Below, one piece after another: positions 48,600-60,640 of a stretch of 64,000 nt of DNA (its first letter is position 1; each line of letters opens with the position of its first letter). The stretch spans positions 20,847,377 through 20,911,376 of the forward strand of contig CM060080.1 in assembly GCA_030533445.1 (NCBI GenBank), in the 5' to 3' direction. The notes under the pieces were generated by a model, which worked only from the letters and a program-made list of their open reading frames with translations, did not search any database and was not told the origin of the DNA. The DNA is from Cyprinodon diabolis (Eukaryota > Chordata > Actinopteri > Cyprinodontiformes > Cyprinodontidae). The translations under genes and the position numbers were made by a program.

Positions 48600-50347
48600 T
48601 TTCATGACATCAATGAAAACACATCAAAATGTGTGGATATAACTAGACAGAATACAAATCAAAATACAAGTCTAAACTATAAATTTTAGTCCTGTACTTT
48701 CATTAAGGCTACGATGGGTATGCAACGAGATGTAATTCCTTAAAAATAGTTAACTTTAGAAATAGAGAATTGTTTTTCTGTTGGTCATGCATTTATATTT
48801 AAGTCATATTCACTGCTTATTTCATAGCACAGAACCTGTTATCTTTTGTCTTTTGTTGCTCCTCTGAATAAATGAGTCAAGGGTTTGTTTTTATGTTCAC
48901 ACTAAGACCGAGGTCATAGTCTTCAGTTTTAGTTTTTTTCTCAGTGTGATTGCATGAGGAATGTCCTGCATGGGAGGAAAGGAGCATTGCATGTGTTTCA
49001 GTCCGTAAACGAAGCAGGTCATTGGGTTTTAAAGGGAGCCACTGCTCTGTGTGATGTGATGCTGGGCATGTCTTGACATGCGTTTCCTTCAGGTATTCAC
49101 ATGTCTTAGTGGGGAGGAGAAATATGCGTCCTGCTCATAATCATTGAAAGCTCAGACCGTACTATAATTCATCCTGCTATCGAACCGTGTGTGCGAGGGT
49201 AACATACTCGAGGGCATGAAAAATGTCACAGCCTGTAAATCCTCTCATTGTTGCCTCAAGGAGCCTGACTTCCAATAATTGATGCCCACTTCCATTTATC
49301 ACCTGGGCTCATTCTTCGCGCTGCCACTTCCCACCGTGACCTCCTTCACACATCGGCCGCTGCCTGTTTGTCGTTTTGTGTCGTTCATTCCTCAGAAAGC
49401 CTCAGTTTGACCCGCTAAGCACAGAATGAAATTGTGATTTACAACAGGAGACACTTGAAATAAAACCTTAGCTTCTAGGCTTTGGTAAACTGCTCACATC
49501 CTGTGCATTAAAAACCTGCTTCCTTCAGTGAAGATAATGCAGCGACTTTTATGATGAAGAACTGGTTATTTCTGCATTATTTAATATGAGATTTCTCTCT
49601 TTTTTTAGTATTCACAACAGTTTTTGCTTCTGCAAAATATTTGCCTCCTTGTAAATTTCTTCAGTTTTAACCTAAAGAAATACAAAAAGTAGTTTTAGAA
49701 GGATTGCATCTATTAAGGAGAAAAATGCCATCTAAACCAATCTAGCTTTATGTTGTAAATTGCCCCTAAATATAACATGGTGGAGCCACGAGGTGCGTCA
49801 AAACTAGTTACATTAATTCGAGTAACTTTTTGAAAGAAATGTACTTTTAGGAGTAGTTGCACTGTACCATACTTTTTACTTTCACTTGAGTAATATAGAG
49901 TACTACTTTACCAACCAGGAGTAATTTGAGCTAGTGAATATTCAGAAATATTGAGAAAAATCTCTAGTCTCTCTGGAAGGTCTTTATGCTTTCCTAACAA
50001 AAATGTATTACATACAGTAAATTCAATTAAAAGTACTTTGTCGATCCAAAAAGGAGCTTAAATACAGTTTTATATTAAGTTAACAAAAAGAAAAACAGAA
50101 AACAAAACACAAAAAAGATGCGATGGAAATGTGTTTCTGTTTTGTAATATTGTACATTTTTTTGTATTTTTTTTATTTCAATCTTTGACTGTTTTGTAAT
50201 CAGACTGTCTGTTAACTCTAAACATTAAATCAGGTGTAATGAGCCAACAATTACCTAGCACTTGACTAGACATTTTACCAAGTAAATCTTTACCCTTAGT
50301 TGAGTACTATCTTGGATGACTGCTTTTTTTTACTTCAGTAAAAAATA
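48600..50347. other. Non-coding stretch, possible regulatory sequence
   Basis: No gene recognised. The segment 48960-49500 is mixed in composition, has no repeat signature and no long frame; the rest is AT-rich. Confidence 0.35.
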
Positions 50348-50532
50348 TGTTCTATTTCCTGGTGAATCATCTAAATAAGTGGTCCTCCTAACTGTCCATC
50401 ATCCTAGTGATATGTTTACATGAGGCCGTCCTACATGCTTGTTCCTATTTTCACTTAATGGTGGTTAGTCTAGTGGAAAAATTGCCAATCTAATAAAAAA
50501 TTACCAAAAAAATTCTTCATTATACCTTTAAG
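50348..50532 (-). mobile_element. Dispersed transposon family, copy D, internally deleted
   Basis: It matches the left end of copy C (GGTGAATCATCTAAATAAGT, GGTCCTCCTAACTGTCC, GAGGCCGTCCTACATGC) and then jumps to a terminal ATTATACCTTTAAG. It is a deletion derivative of about 185 bases. Confidence 0.65.
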
Positions 50533-51269
50533 TAACATTTTGGGATACTTAAATCACCTCCGGCAATTTGTCATTTTCATAAATTCTTTGCTGTCAGACC
50601 ACTATCCTGTTGCATAACCCAATTTTTCAGGTGAAGCTCACAAAATAAAATTCTCCTTTGGGATTATCGTTAGGGATTGTAGAACCTGGAGGAATATGCC
50701 CAGATCCTGAAGAAGCCAAACAGCCACAGATCACCATCATAACACCTCTATGGTTTATAGTGTCATTCTCTTTTTCTGAAATGCTGTGTTACTCTGATGC
50801 TAACTATAAAGCATAAACTGTTGTTAATTAGAGAATCATCTGAAAAGCCTTGGAGGTCTTTTTTTTCCCATCTTGTTTTTCTTTCCATCTATAATGGCTT
50901 TGACCCTGGAATATATGGAGTCCATCTTTGCTTGGTTTCTTTTTTACTGTTAAATCAAAAATGCTAAATTTAATAGAGGCGAGTGAGACTAGCAGAGCAT
51001 GTTATTTTGGGTCCTCCTGAAAAAGTTGTTTAGTATTCAGAGTTATTTTAAAAGGATAGAGGTTCATCAACCTTCTATGTTTTTTTTCGCTTTTTGTTTA
51101 ATGGCCCTTATTGTTCATTTAATGGATATCAATATGTAACATGTATATGGATATGTATTAATGCCTGTTATATTTTGCTTGGTTTCAGAGCATGATTTCT
51201 GGCATTTTATGACTCTGTAGTCTACTTTTCAGCAGGGCAGAAATTTGTTTTAAATTCTTGATGTTACCA

Positions 51270-51363
51270 TAGATACTGCGCAGAACCCTCAAGCTCCCAG
51301 GCCTCTGGTAGAGGACCCAAAATGGAGGAAAAAAGGGAGAGCAACCGCGGTGGGTAAGGAAGG

Positions 51364-51369
<6 letters not shown>
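51270..51369 (+). repeat. Teleost interspersed repeat fragment
   Basis: GCGCAGAACCCTCAAGCTCC followed by CAGGCCTCTGGTAGAGGACC and CCGCGGTGGGTAAGG. Recognised as a fish repeat that often ends in a TA microsatellite, as it does here. Confidence 0.55.

Positions 51370-51415
<46 letters not shown>
51370..51415. repeat. (TA)n microsatellite
   Basis: About 23 uninterrupted TA units. Confidence 0.95.
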
Positions 51416-51418
<3 letters not shown>

Positions 51419-52229
51419 CTAAATTACACCTTTGATTTTTTTATTTTGAGCCTTTACCTTCTCCATTTTGATTTGTCAAAGAAGAACAGATGTTACATTT
51501 TTTTAAAATCAAATTTGAGGATTCATATACAGGCATTCTTTATCTTTCCAAATCGATTATAAATAAATGTTTAAACTATGTAACAATAAATACCCCATCA
51601 CGATCTAATCACTCCCTTTAGTGAATGGAAAAGTCTTTATTGAAACATAGTAATTATTCAGCTATACTCATGAAACAACCACAGTCATTTCTGTTAAAAA
51701 AAGAGCTTTTTCTCTCCACTGTCACTGCAGGCATGCTTGGTGTGAGGGATTGCTGAAGAGTCAATGACACAATGCAAACATCGCCACATGCTCATTCAGG
51801 AGGAGCCAATCCTGCAAAGTTAAAGACGTTTAACCAGTCTCTCTCTGTGTGATCTGATTGAATTATCTCAGTAATGTGCCTTAAAATGACACATGTTGTG
51901 AATTGATGCTGTATAAATAAACTAAATATTTAGCTTAGTTGAATCAATTGCCTTGGTCTGGTGAGTAAAATGGACTTTAGCTATATATATACATATATGT
52001 TCTATTTAGGTTGAGGGGGTTATTTTTCACATAGGGCCAGATTGATTAAGACAGCTTCCCCCCCTTTTTATACATTTGGAGGTTAAATAGTTCCTCACAA
52101 TATGCCCAAGGCTTTAATCCAAATAGATTTTTATTTATTACTTAAACACTTTGCATTCAGCAAATTTTATAGCTTAAACATTCTTGTATGAACAACCAAG
52201 ACAAACAAGGTAGTTTGATGTGTGGTGTT

Positions 52230-52760
52230 TACTGCCTATTTAAAAAGCACTGAGGAGGCTGTTTATCTCTCCTCTGGTTAAGAAGTCTGCATGGTAACTG
52301 GGATGTCTGGGACGATTTAAGACTTCCTCATGCTTGCCTGCTTGTTCTGCCTGTTCAAGAGTGCTGCAGTGAATCCATCTATTCCTCGCGTTGTAATGAA
52401 TCTCCCTCGGGGGGCCTGGGCGCTCCACGGTGAAGACGCCTCAGTACCAGAGCGATTCATTACCTCGGAAATGTGAGCTTTTGTTCCGTTTTCAACAGAG
52501 CCCCATTAATCTTGAGCTGCCTCCTGGCATGCAGACCAGGTACTGCTAAGGTAATTACAGTTAATCATCATTCAGACACGCACATGGACTGCTGGCTCCA
52601 CAGTGGCTTCAACGCAGGTCCAACTCGACCTGTTTCATGCTCTTGTTTGCCACTTCTCTTTGAACATCTGCCTTCCAGTTGCTCAATAAATAAGCTTTTG
52701 TTTTCAATAATCAAATTGCTGGAGTTCTTGCTGGAGTGTCCAGCAACATTAGGCTCCAGT
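52230..52760. other. Candidate conserved non-coding block
   Basis: A GC-richer stretch in AT-rich surroundings without repeat signature or credible gene. It contains homeobox-type cores (GGTAATTACAGTTAATCATC) and CCTGGGCGCTCCACGG. A regulatory role is a guess from composition and motif content only. Confidence 0.3.
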
Positions 52761-53549
52761 TGCCTACCTTTATCTCCTGAAAGGAACTAAATGCCCCATC
52801 TGCATCTCATCGGCTCCTTCCATACATTTAGCCTGTCCAGCTGTCACCGTTGCTTGGTTCCCAAAGCCTACTGTTCGCCTGCCACTTATGATGGTGATTA
52901 ATGGCAAGATTATAAGGAGGGTGTTCTTTTTCAGCAGCAACAAGCGGAAAAAGACCATCTGTCTCTGCACTCGGAGACAAGCAGGTAAAAATGACATCAT
53001 CACTTATTGTCACCAATGACTATATAAACGCTGATGGCACATTATAGATCAGGTCTGATTAATTTCAGGGTAATATCGGTTAGGCCACAACTAATCCACT
53101 GTCACAGGATCTTATTTTTAGCCCTGTTTGATATTCAAACATTAAAACTCTTCATGTTTTGGAAATATAATCATTATTTGACAGCACATTTGATAGCAGA
53201 GGAAGTAACTTACTGGGCAAAGTTCTCCCATTATATTTATATAGCCATGTTTCAACAAGGTTTGGCAGTGAACTTGTAATCATGAACAAATGAATAACCT
53301 CTGTTTAATTATATATAGCAACAAATGCACTTTTGTGCATTAAAATATTGATAAACGATCTTCATTAAATACTTAGTTTATTGTGATCAGCATTGATATA
53401 GTATCCGTCCGTCTAACGTCCGTCTGTGTTCTTTGAATTATTATTAATATATTTAAACTTCTATATTTGCTTTTTTTTTCTAATAGTATTTGGCCAACAA
53501 CAGGGTTATTACACTGACATCATTGTTTTGAATAAGATTTTGGAGTTAG

Positions 53550-53640
53550 AGTATTTAATTCAATTCAGTTAACTTGTATAGCACCACTTCAAAAAGACAC
53601 TCTAAAGATTACCTCGCAAACAAGATGAATTGTCACAGGA
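53550..53640 (+). repeat. Fragment of AATTCAATTCA...TATAGCACC repeat
   Basis: TTTAATTCAATTCAGTTAAC and TGTATAGCACCACTTC resemble the start of a very common fish repeat. Confidence 0.4.
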
Positions 53641-54099
53641 TTTGTAAATTCACAAACTCCCAAAAATACATCTTACCAGAAGCCAATTGTTGCATTAGTC
53701 TCTAATAAGGAAATGTTTCAAACCGCTGAAATGCAGAAACATGTATGACGTCACCCAGAACTAGTAGGCTTAAGCAAAAACAAACATGGCTTGCAAGTGG
53801 ACTCCGCTATTCAGTCTGTTTAAGCTGGAAAACCCTATATTTTTCTTTTTTTTTAACCAGCAAAAGGAAGCTATTTGTGCTGTTATGGATGATAAAAAAG
53901 TTTGTCCATTCATTGCTCCCAGCTGGATTTGGTAAGAGTTTGATTTTATCTGTTAACTAGTTGTGAAACTAATCAAGAATGTGTTAAGGCATAGCTGAGG
54001 CTGCTGCTGGCTCTGGGCTTAAAGCTTGGCATGGGAGGCAGGTGCCATTTGGTGATTGACCCAATCAGCTTAAGGAATTGACTGAATCTTCTTACCTTT

Positions 54100-54960
54100 T
54101 CAGTCTTTCCAGATGTGTAGAATTCAAAATTTAATTACACGCATTATGCCAGGTTACCCTGCAGAGGCTGTCTGCTGAGACTGACTGGGGGTGTGAGAAG
54201 ACAGAGTTAGACACACAAAAAAATGTTAGAGAGGGCAATGGTAAACTAGCTTCATAGGTGGCTCTGTCTAAGAAAGAAACAGTTAAGCAGATGAGCTATG
54301 AGCTGATAGTTATGTCCATGGCAGAAACAGGGCTAAACACTGTCTCTATCGCCTACTCGATCACCTATAATATAAATTGTTGATAGCTGCAGCCAAGCTA
54401 ATGCTTTCATCCAGGATGGTGTCAGAGCTCCTGGCCAGATGATGCTTCCATGAAGAGAAAAAGCAGAGAGAAGACTAAGTTAGGGGTTGAAAAAACATGC
54501 AAGGAAATATTAGTGAAGAGAGGTAGAATGTAGCAGAGGGAGTGGTCCCTATGTCCTCCAGCAGTCTGAGCCTATAGTAGCATAACTTTAGAGATACTTT
54601 AGGAAAACCTGAGCCACTCTAACTTTAAGTTTCATCAAAAAGGAAAGTTTTAAGTCTTGCCTTAAAAGACAGGGTGTCTGCCTCATGAACTAAGACTGGC
54701 AGTTGGTTCCTCAGGAGAGGAGTCTAACTAAAAGATCTGCCTTCCATTCTACATTTAGAAATTCTAGGAACCACTAGTTAACCTGCAGATTAACTAGTTA
54801 ACAGATTAAATATATTAACTAGCTGGACCCACCAGTGAAGTGCTCTGTTAGGCATATAAGGAACAATCAGAGCTCAGATATGAGATAAACATTAAGTTTT
54901 GAATAATGATCTGGATTTAACGGGGAGCAACATAGAGTTAAAGCCTTCTTTTGATGTAAG
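54100..54960 (-). repeat. Dispersed repeat, copy 2 of a pair
   Basis: Inverse-orientation relative of 42900-43570: CATCCAGGATGG, AGTTAGGGGTTGAAA, GGTCCCTATGTCCTCCAG and GACAGGGTGTCTGCC match reversed blocks of copy 1. No intact reading frame. Confidence 0.55.
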
Positions 54961-55470
54961 TGTTGCCCTAAAACTCCTGTTGTCCCACACTTCCACACTT
55001 CTGGCATCTTTTCTAAAAGCTCATATTATATATATATCATATAGGGCCTTTTTAAAGAAAAGCAAGTGTGACCTCGTGCGTATGTGTTTAAGTGTGTCTA
55101 TTTTCTATATAAAGCCTTGACGAACCATACCTGAAGTTAAACTTGACAATTTTGCTTTTAATCTCAAAAATACTTTATTTATCCAAAAGAGGTATTAAAT
55201 ATTGTTTTAACTCCTTATGGGTTTTCTTCAATGAGTTCTTGTAGATGCTGTTATTTGCTAAACTGAAAGGATCTCCTTTAGTGGTCTTTATTACAGCAGC
55301 TCTGGAAAAGCCTCTGACTGAAAACGCCCTGTTTTTGAATAGTAGACTGATAAAGATTATGCTTAGGATTGATCTTCATTTTATGAAGAACTGTTCTTTG
55401 TAAAATCATCTCCAGAGCAGTTTCCATAACATAACTACTTTCTTTATTAGTTTGTTGAACCTCTTTAAGT

Positions 55471-56201
55471 CAGGGGCGGAGCTAAATGGGGGGCCAGGGG
55501 TGGCAATGGCCACCGTTAGCCAATCATTTGCTACCCCTGCGGCTACCCTACCATTTATTTCCCTCTAATACAGATGATGGCAACAGTAATACTCTTAAGT
55601 GGAATATTCAAAACATTTAAACATTTAAATTTTTCATATACACATAACAATTACTTGACAACAACAACACTGTGGTTAATTATGCACATCGATATACTAA
55701 CATTAAAGATGATAAATACAGAATTCAAGCAGAAATAGATTTTGTGTTTTATGGGTTAAAGAGAAAAGTCATCTAGGAGTCTTCAGTGAAATCACAGATA
55801 AATAAATATTTAATAAAAACGTATTAAATAATCAATTTATGTGGACATTTGTACTTGTAAATATCAATTTTATGCAGAATGATTACTGATAAATATTAGG
55901 TAAGTAATGACAATGGAAAAGATGTTAACCGAGAACTCAAAACTTAAAGAATTTTATCCACTATACCTTTTATCTAGAAAGCACGGATGTTTGAATATAT
56001 TCATCTATTTCTTAGTAAATTTTGTGGGAAAGTATATTTTGTCTGTATTCAGAAAATATGGATGTTTTGCTCATTAATTTCCCTGTTTGAACAGTGTAGA
56101 TGTACCGTGAGGTTTTGGTGCCTATCTACTTTCGGCCACCCCTCAGTCTACATTGGTTATTGCCTTGCCACCCTTATAAAAATTTTCTGGCTACACCTCT
56201 G
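55471..56201. mobile_element. hAT-like nonautonomous transposon with perfect 8-bp target duplication
   Basis: The element starts CAGGGGCGGAGCTA and ends TGGCTACACCTCTG, imperfect inverted termini. It is flanked on both sides by CTTTAAGT (55463-55470 and 56202-56209), the 8-bp duplication expected of hAT elements. The 731-base body is AT-rich, with no transposase domain in its ~100-codon frames. Confidence 0.85.
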
Positions 56202-59119
56202 CTTTAAGTCCTTTGCACTTATGCTTCTACTCCAAACTGATGATGGTAGGCGATATCTCCCTTTCCACAACAGATTTTCATTCTGTAGTAGGACAGCTTA
56301 GTTTTTTCTGTTTCTTCAGAGAGTTGGTAAAACAGCTCTAGTACTCTTTCTTTTCTTTCACTAAGCAAATTTTCTTGGACCAGTTCTTTTTTGTCATTTT
56401 TCTGTCGTGTTCCTGTCATCTCAGATCTGTACCCTGCTGAATATGGAATAATTTCACAGATTGAATTTGACTCCACAGTAAAATAACTAAAATCAAATAA
56501 TGCATTTTGATCTGCATTTGACTTTAATTGAACTGAATCGATTTTAAATGAAGCTGAATTAAAATGGATTTTAAATAGCTGCTTCTGATTTGGACTTCAT
56601 TGTCTTGTTAAATTAATTGAGATGACATTTGTTGAAAATTGGCTTCACATCCACCAAACTGAATTAATTATTAACCACACACTAAACACGATCACAGCTA
56701 TAGAATGACAGCTTATTCTCCTGTGTTGTGATTGATAGAAAAGACATAATTTTTCTACCAAATGTTACTTTTCTTTTTTATTAAAGCAGGTGGAGCTGTC
56801 AGCTTTCAGAAAAATCTCAGCTGTACACTCTCCCAAAAGAACACCTGGTCAGTCATCCATTCAACAAATAAAACAATACAAAAACTGTGAAGATCCCTGA
56901 TCAGCTTATTGCTGCATATCTCTCTATAGAGCAGCCAGCAGTTCTTAGGGTATTGATTACCATTTTATGCTTCAGCTCAGACTAAAATCTGTTTGTGCTG
57001 TTCTGTTAGCAAACAGGCCCCGAGTGGGTTACTGTTTGAAATTTAAATGAAGGTAAACTTGGAGTTTATGAGGCTTCAGCAGTAAATGTGGGTGTTTTAG
57101 TCTGGCTGGACTCCTTCAAGGAGAAAACAACAAAGCTTACATTCAATTTATACTATGCTTTATTAAAAGTTAAATCTGTTGAGATCATTACAAATTACAC
57201 TGAAGGGACTTCGTATTGTAAGGAAGCCATCCATCATAAATGGGGTTTAAAGCTTTTCTTAGGTTTGTTTAACACATTTTGGATTGAATTTTGTTTTTAT
57301 AGGATTAGGAAGCAGACATATATGTACAGTAGCACCACTGTTGCTTTTTATTGTCAGAAATATCAGGAAAGAAAAACAAGAACATACACTTTTCGAAATG
57401 GTTCTCTCTCGTAACAAACAGTGCATCTGGAAAGTTTTTCACATTCAATACCATTTTCCAAATGGTATTGAAACTAATCTGTTTCCTGAAAACATAATTT
57501 CTCATAATGTTGGTTTGGAAAGTTTTTTTTGTGAGCTTTTCAAAATAGGAAATGAAGAATTCCCATTAATGAGTATTCCCAGTATTCCCAGCCTTTTATA
57601 AGTTGTTGATCCACCTTTGGCAGCAATTGTCCAATTCAGTTTCAGTCTGTTTACTCATAAAGCCAAATTCACACTATATGTCATCCTGAGGTACGAGAGA
57701 GACAATTCGATAAGATCATCCAGTCAGATTGTATAAATTGCCAATTCGAGGAAAAACAGCTGATTTCATTGACCCTGCGGGATTCACTACTACTGGGTGA
57801 GCATGGGGCAACATTTGCTTGTATTGTGTCTCTGACTCTACAGAAAAAAATGCTGCAAACTAAGGTATATTTGTGTGAGGGTATGTGTACTAACAAATCT
57901 ATGTATGCGTTTATATAGATTAATATATGTGTAAAATGCAAACTGTGTATTTAGATTTGCATTTCAGTGTTTGTACAAAAACCGTGAGATAATTAATTAA
58001 TTAAGTCTTTTTTTAAGTTTTTTTTTATCTTTCTCTTGTTTACGTTTTTAGTCTCATTATTTTGTTCTAATTTTTTAGTTAGTTTGGTCAAAATGTTCTG
58101 TGTATCTTGGGCTTACGTAGCACCTCATCCCACTAGTTGGCATAGCCACAAATACTTTCAATATGTATATATAACTGATCCATACTGTCTGTTTTGTATC
58201 TGTATAATTGAAAATATTTAAATTAAAGTATTAAAAAAATTGCTGCAAACCTTAAAACTCCTATAAAGCTGTACTGAAGAGTATCACTTAAAGTTTCGAA
58301 TACAGTTTTATTGTAAAATTTCAACAAAGGAAAATGATCCTAACACAAACAAGTTTAATGAAAAAAAAAGTCCTGTCAGAATAATAATGGCCAATTAAAA
58401 AAAAAAGACACACACAAAACACAAACTTATCTTCAGATGTCATCCATTCTTCATCACATCTAAAGCTCTATCATGTGTGATGGGACCGCCATTTTCAGAT
58501 CTCTCTAGAGTTGTTATCTGGATTCAGTTCTGGGCTCTAGCTTGGCAGGTCCAGAACATTTAGTGGTTCTAAATTCACTACTTTTAAGAGGGTTTGGTTT
58601 TCATCCAGTATGTCCCCCTGCATTGCTGAATTAATCTTTGCCTCCATCCCAACTAGTTTTACAGTTCTTGCTGTCACATTGTTCTTTTATTAACAAGTAT
58701 GTATCTCACACAGAGCTGCAGCTTCTGTCTCTCATACACTTAAATTACAGAAAGCTGTGAGGGACCGAAAACCACCGCTCTATATTCTGTTGCTTTTCAA
58801 AATAAAAGACGTCACATAGCATTACACAACATCTCCCTTTCTTTGGGACAAAGGGTAGACTGCTTTTGTCCCAGCAGGTCTTAAAGTTTATCTGTCCTTT
58901 TGCTGGAAGACCTGTTCTGTCCCTGATTCACAAATGAACATTAAAAAGAACACTTTACTAAACTACTTGTTTTTTTTTTCTTTAACAAATACTTACTTTG
59001 AATATCCGGTTCCTACTAAAGTATCTTAAAGCAGAACAATTACAGCATTCACATCTTAGGAAACAAATTACAATCACATTTCTTTTTCTTTTTTTTGCTG
59101 AAAAAACTTCCCCATATGA
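56202..59119. other. Non-coding stretch, nothing recognised
   Basis: AT-rich sequence with several frames of about 100 codons that have biased, low-complexity composition and no domains. No RNA gene or complete transposon was seen. Confidence 0.4.
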
Positions 59120-59830
59120 CAGGGAGGGCAATTCCAGTTCCAGAGGGCCAGTATCCTACAACTAGATGTACCTTTAGTTCAAAACACCTGAATCATGTAT
59201 TTAGATCGGAGGTCTTCAACAGTGGGTCTGCAACTCCTAGGGGGTCCACGGAGGTACTGCATGGGGGGTCGCTAAAGTTTTGGCTGATTAGACTTTTTTT
59301 TAATATTTCCCCTGCAATTTTTTCCACCAATTGAAATGTCTTTAAATCCACATTAACATGAATTCAACACAGTGTAGTAAACAGATAAATGGAGGCAGAA
59401 GGTGTCTTTCAGTCATCAATGCACACATTCAGCAACACAAAGGATCTTTTTCAAGCTGGGCACCTTTTCATTCACAACACCTGTCCCATCAACAAGGAAT
59501 CAGAATCCCTGGGTGAAATTACCTTTGTTACACCACTCCATCTGTAATAGAGTGACTATAGGACCAGTGTGATATAACACAATTTCATACAATATATGTA
59601 TATATATATATATATAATTAGGGGGTCCCCGCTCCATCTCGCCATCAATTTGGGGGTCCTCGACCGAAAAAACTTTGAAGACCCCTGAATTAGATGATTA
59701 AGAGGTATCTGGAACTGACTACATACTGATGAGGTAAGTCAGCCATTTGTTTCAGATGTGTTGAACCAAGGGTGAATCTAAAAGTTGCAGGATACCAGCC
59801 CTCAGGATCCCTGCCATAGGATGATGCTAC
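59120..59830. mobile_element. hAT-like element with a second one nested inside
   Basis: Outer parts: CCAGTATCCTACAACTAGAT at the left pairs with CTAAAAGTTGCAGGATACC near the right end. The inner element begins near 59210 (AGGTCTTCAACAGTGGGTC) and ends near 59690 (AAACTTTGAAGACCCCTG), flanked by TTTAGATC and ATTAGATG. Inside it is a TATATA run (59591-59616). Confidence 0.65.
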
Positions 59831-60166
59831 CATTTGCCTTTCATTAAGGGGTGTCTTTTTCCTGTCGTCTTTACCATTCAGGGACCTAAAAGGGGGTAGT
59901 CCTTCTGGAAAGTCCTTCTCTCTCCAAAGAAGAACACTTTCAGTCTGACAGAGTGACAGTGATTCCTGTTCAGCTCCCTCACTAAGGCCGTTCTCTCCCT
60001 GTCACTCATTTTAGACGGCTGGCTAGTTCTAGGAGTCTTGGTGGCTACAAACCTCTTCCATTTAGTGAAAATGGAGGTCTCTGTGTCAGTGTTATTTATA
60101 AAGAGCGGTAAAGAGAGCTTCTAACTGCACCAGAGTGATGCACAGTTTTCTTAACACCAACTAACA

Positions 60167-60174
<8 letters not shown>

Positions 60175-60197
<23 letters not shown>
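60175..60197. repeat. (AT)n microsatellite
   Basis: About 11 AT units following a poly-A run. Confidence 0.9.
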
Positions 60198-60198
<1 letters not shown>

Positions 60199-60640
60199 AA
60201 CACAGTACATAAAATCAGTAAATTCCAATGTCAGGCCTTATGTAAATGCTAAAGAATGAACCTGTGTTTTAAGGAGTGATTTGAAGAGTTTCAGACTAAG
60301 GGCAGACCTAATGTTAATAGGCAGGTTTTTCCAGATAATAGGAGTCGTGTCAACAAAAATATACTCCCCTCTGCTTTTAAGTCTGGTTTTGGGAACATTC
60401 AAAGGAAGTTTATTTTTTTATCTTAGTTTTTTGGTAATTGAATATTCCTGCTGAAGTTCCTGCAGATAATATGAGGCTAAGCCATTCGTAGCTTTGAAAA
60501 CCAATAAGATAATTAAAAAAAATCAGTCCAGTGATACAGGCAGCCCATCCAGAGAAGCCATTAGTGGAGTTATATGCTCATTTTTCTGGGTTCCAGATAA
60601 GAGTTGAGCTGCGTTTATTTGAATCATTTAAAGACGCTGT
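60198..60640. repeat. Probable dispersed teleost repeat
   Basis: Blocks such as TGTTAATAGGCAGGTTTTTCC, AGCCATTCGTAGCTTTGAAAA and GATACAGGCAGCCCATCCAG resemble a degraded fish repeat recognised only by general appearance. No second copy is in this window. Confidence 0.35.

Noticed and set aside
51350..51562. Open frame with (IY)n repeats
   Set aside because: It is the translation of the TA microsatellite.
57088..57601. Two overlapping plus-strand frames of just over 100 codons
   Set aside because: Composition is that of AT-rich intergenic DNA. No domain, no splice partners and no plausible homology.
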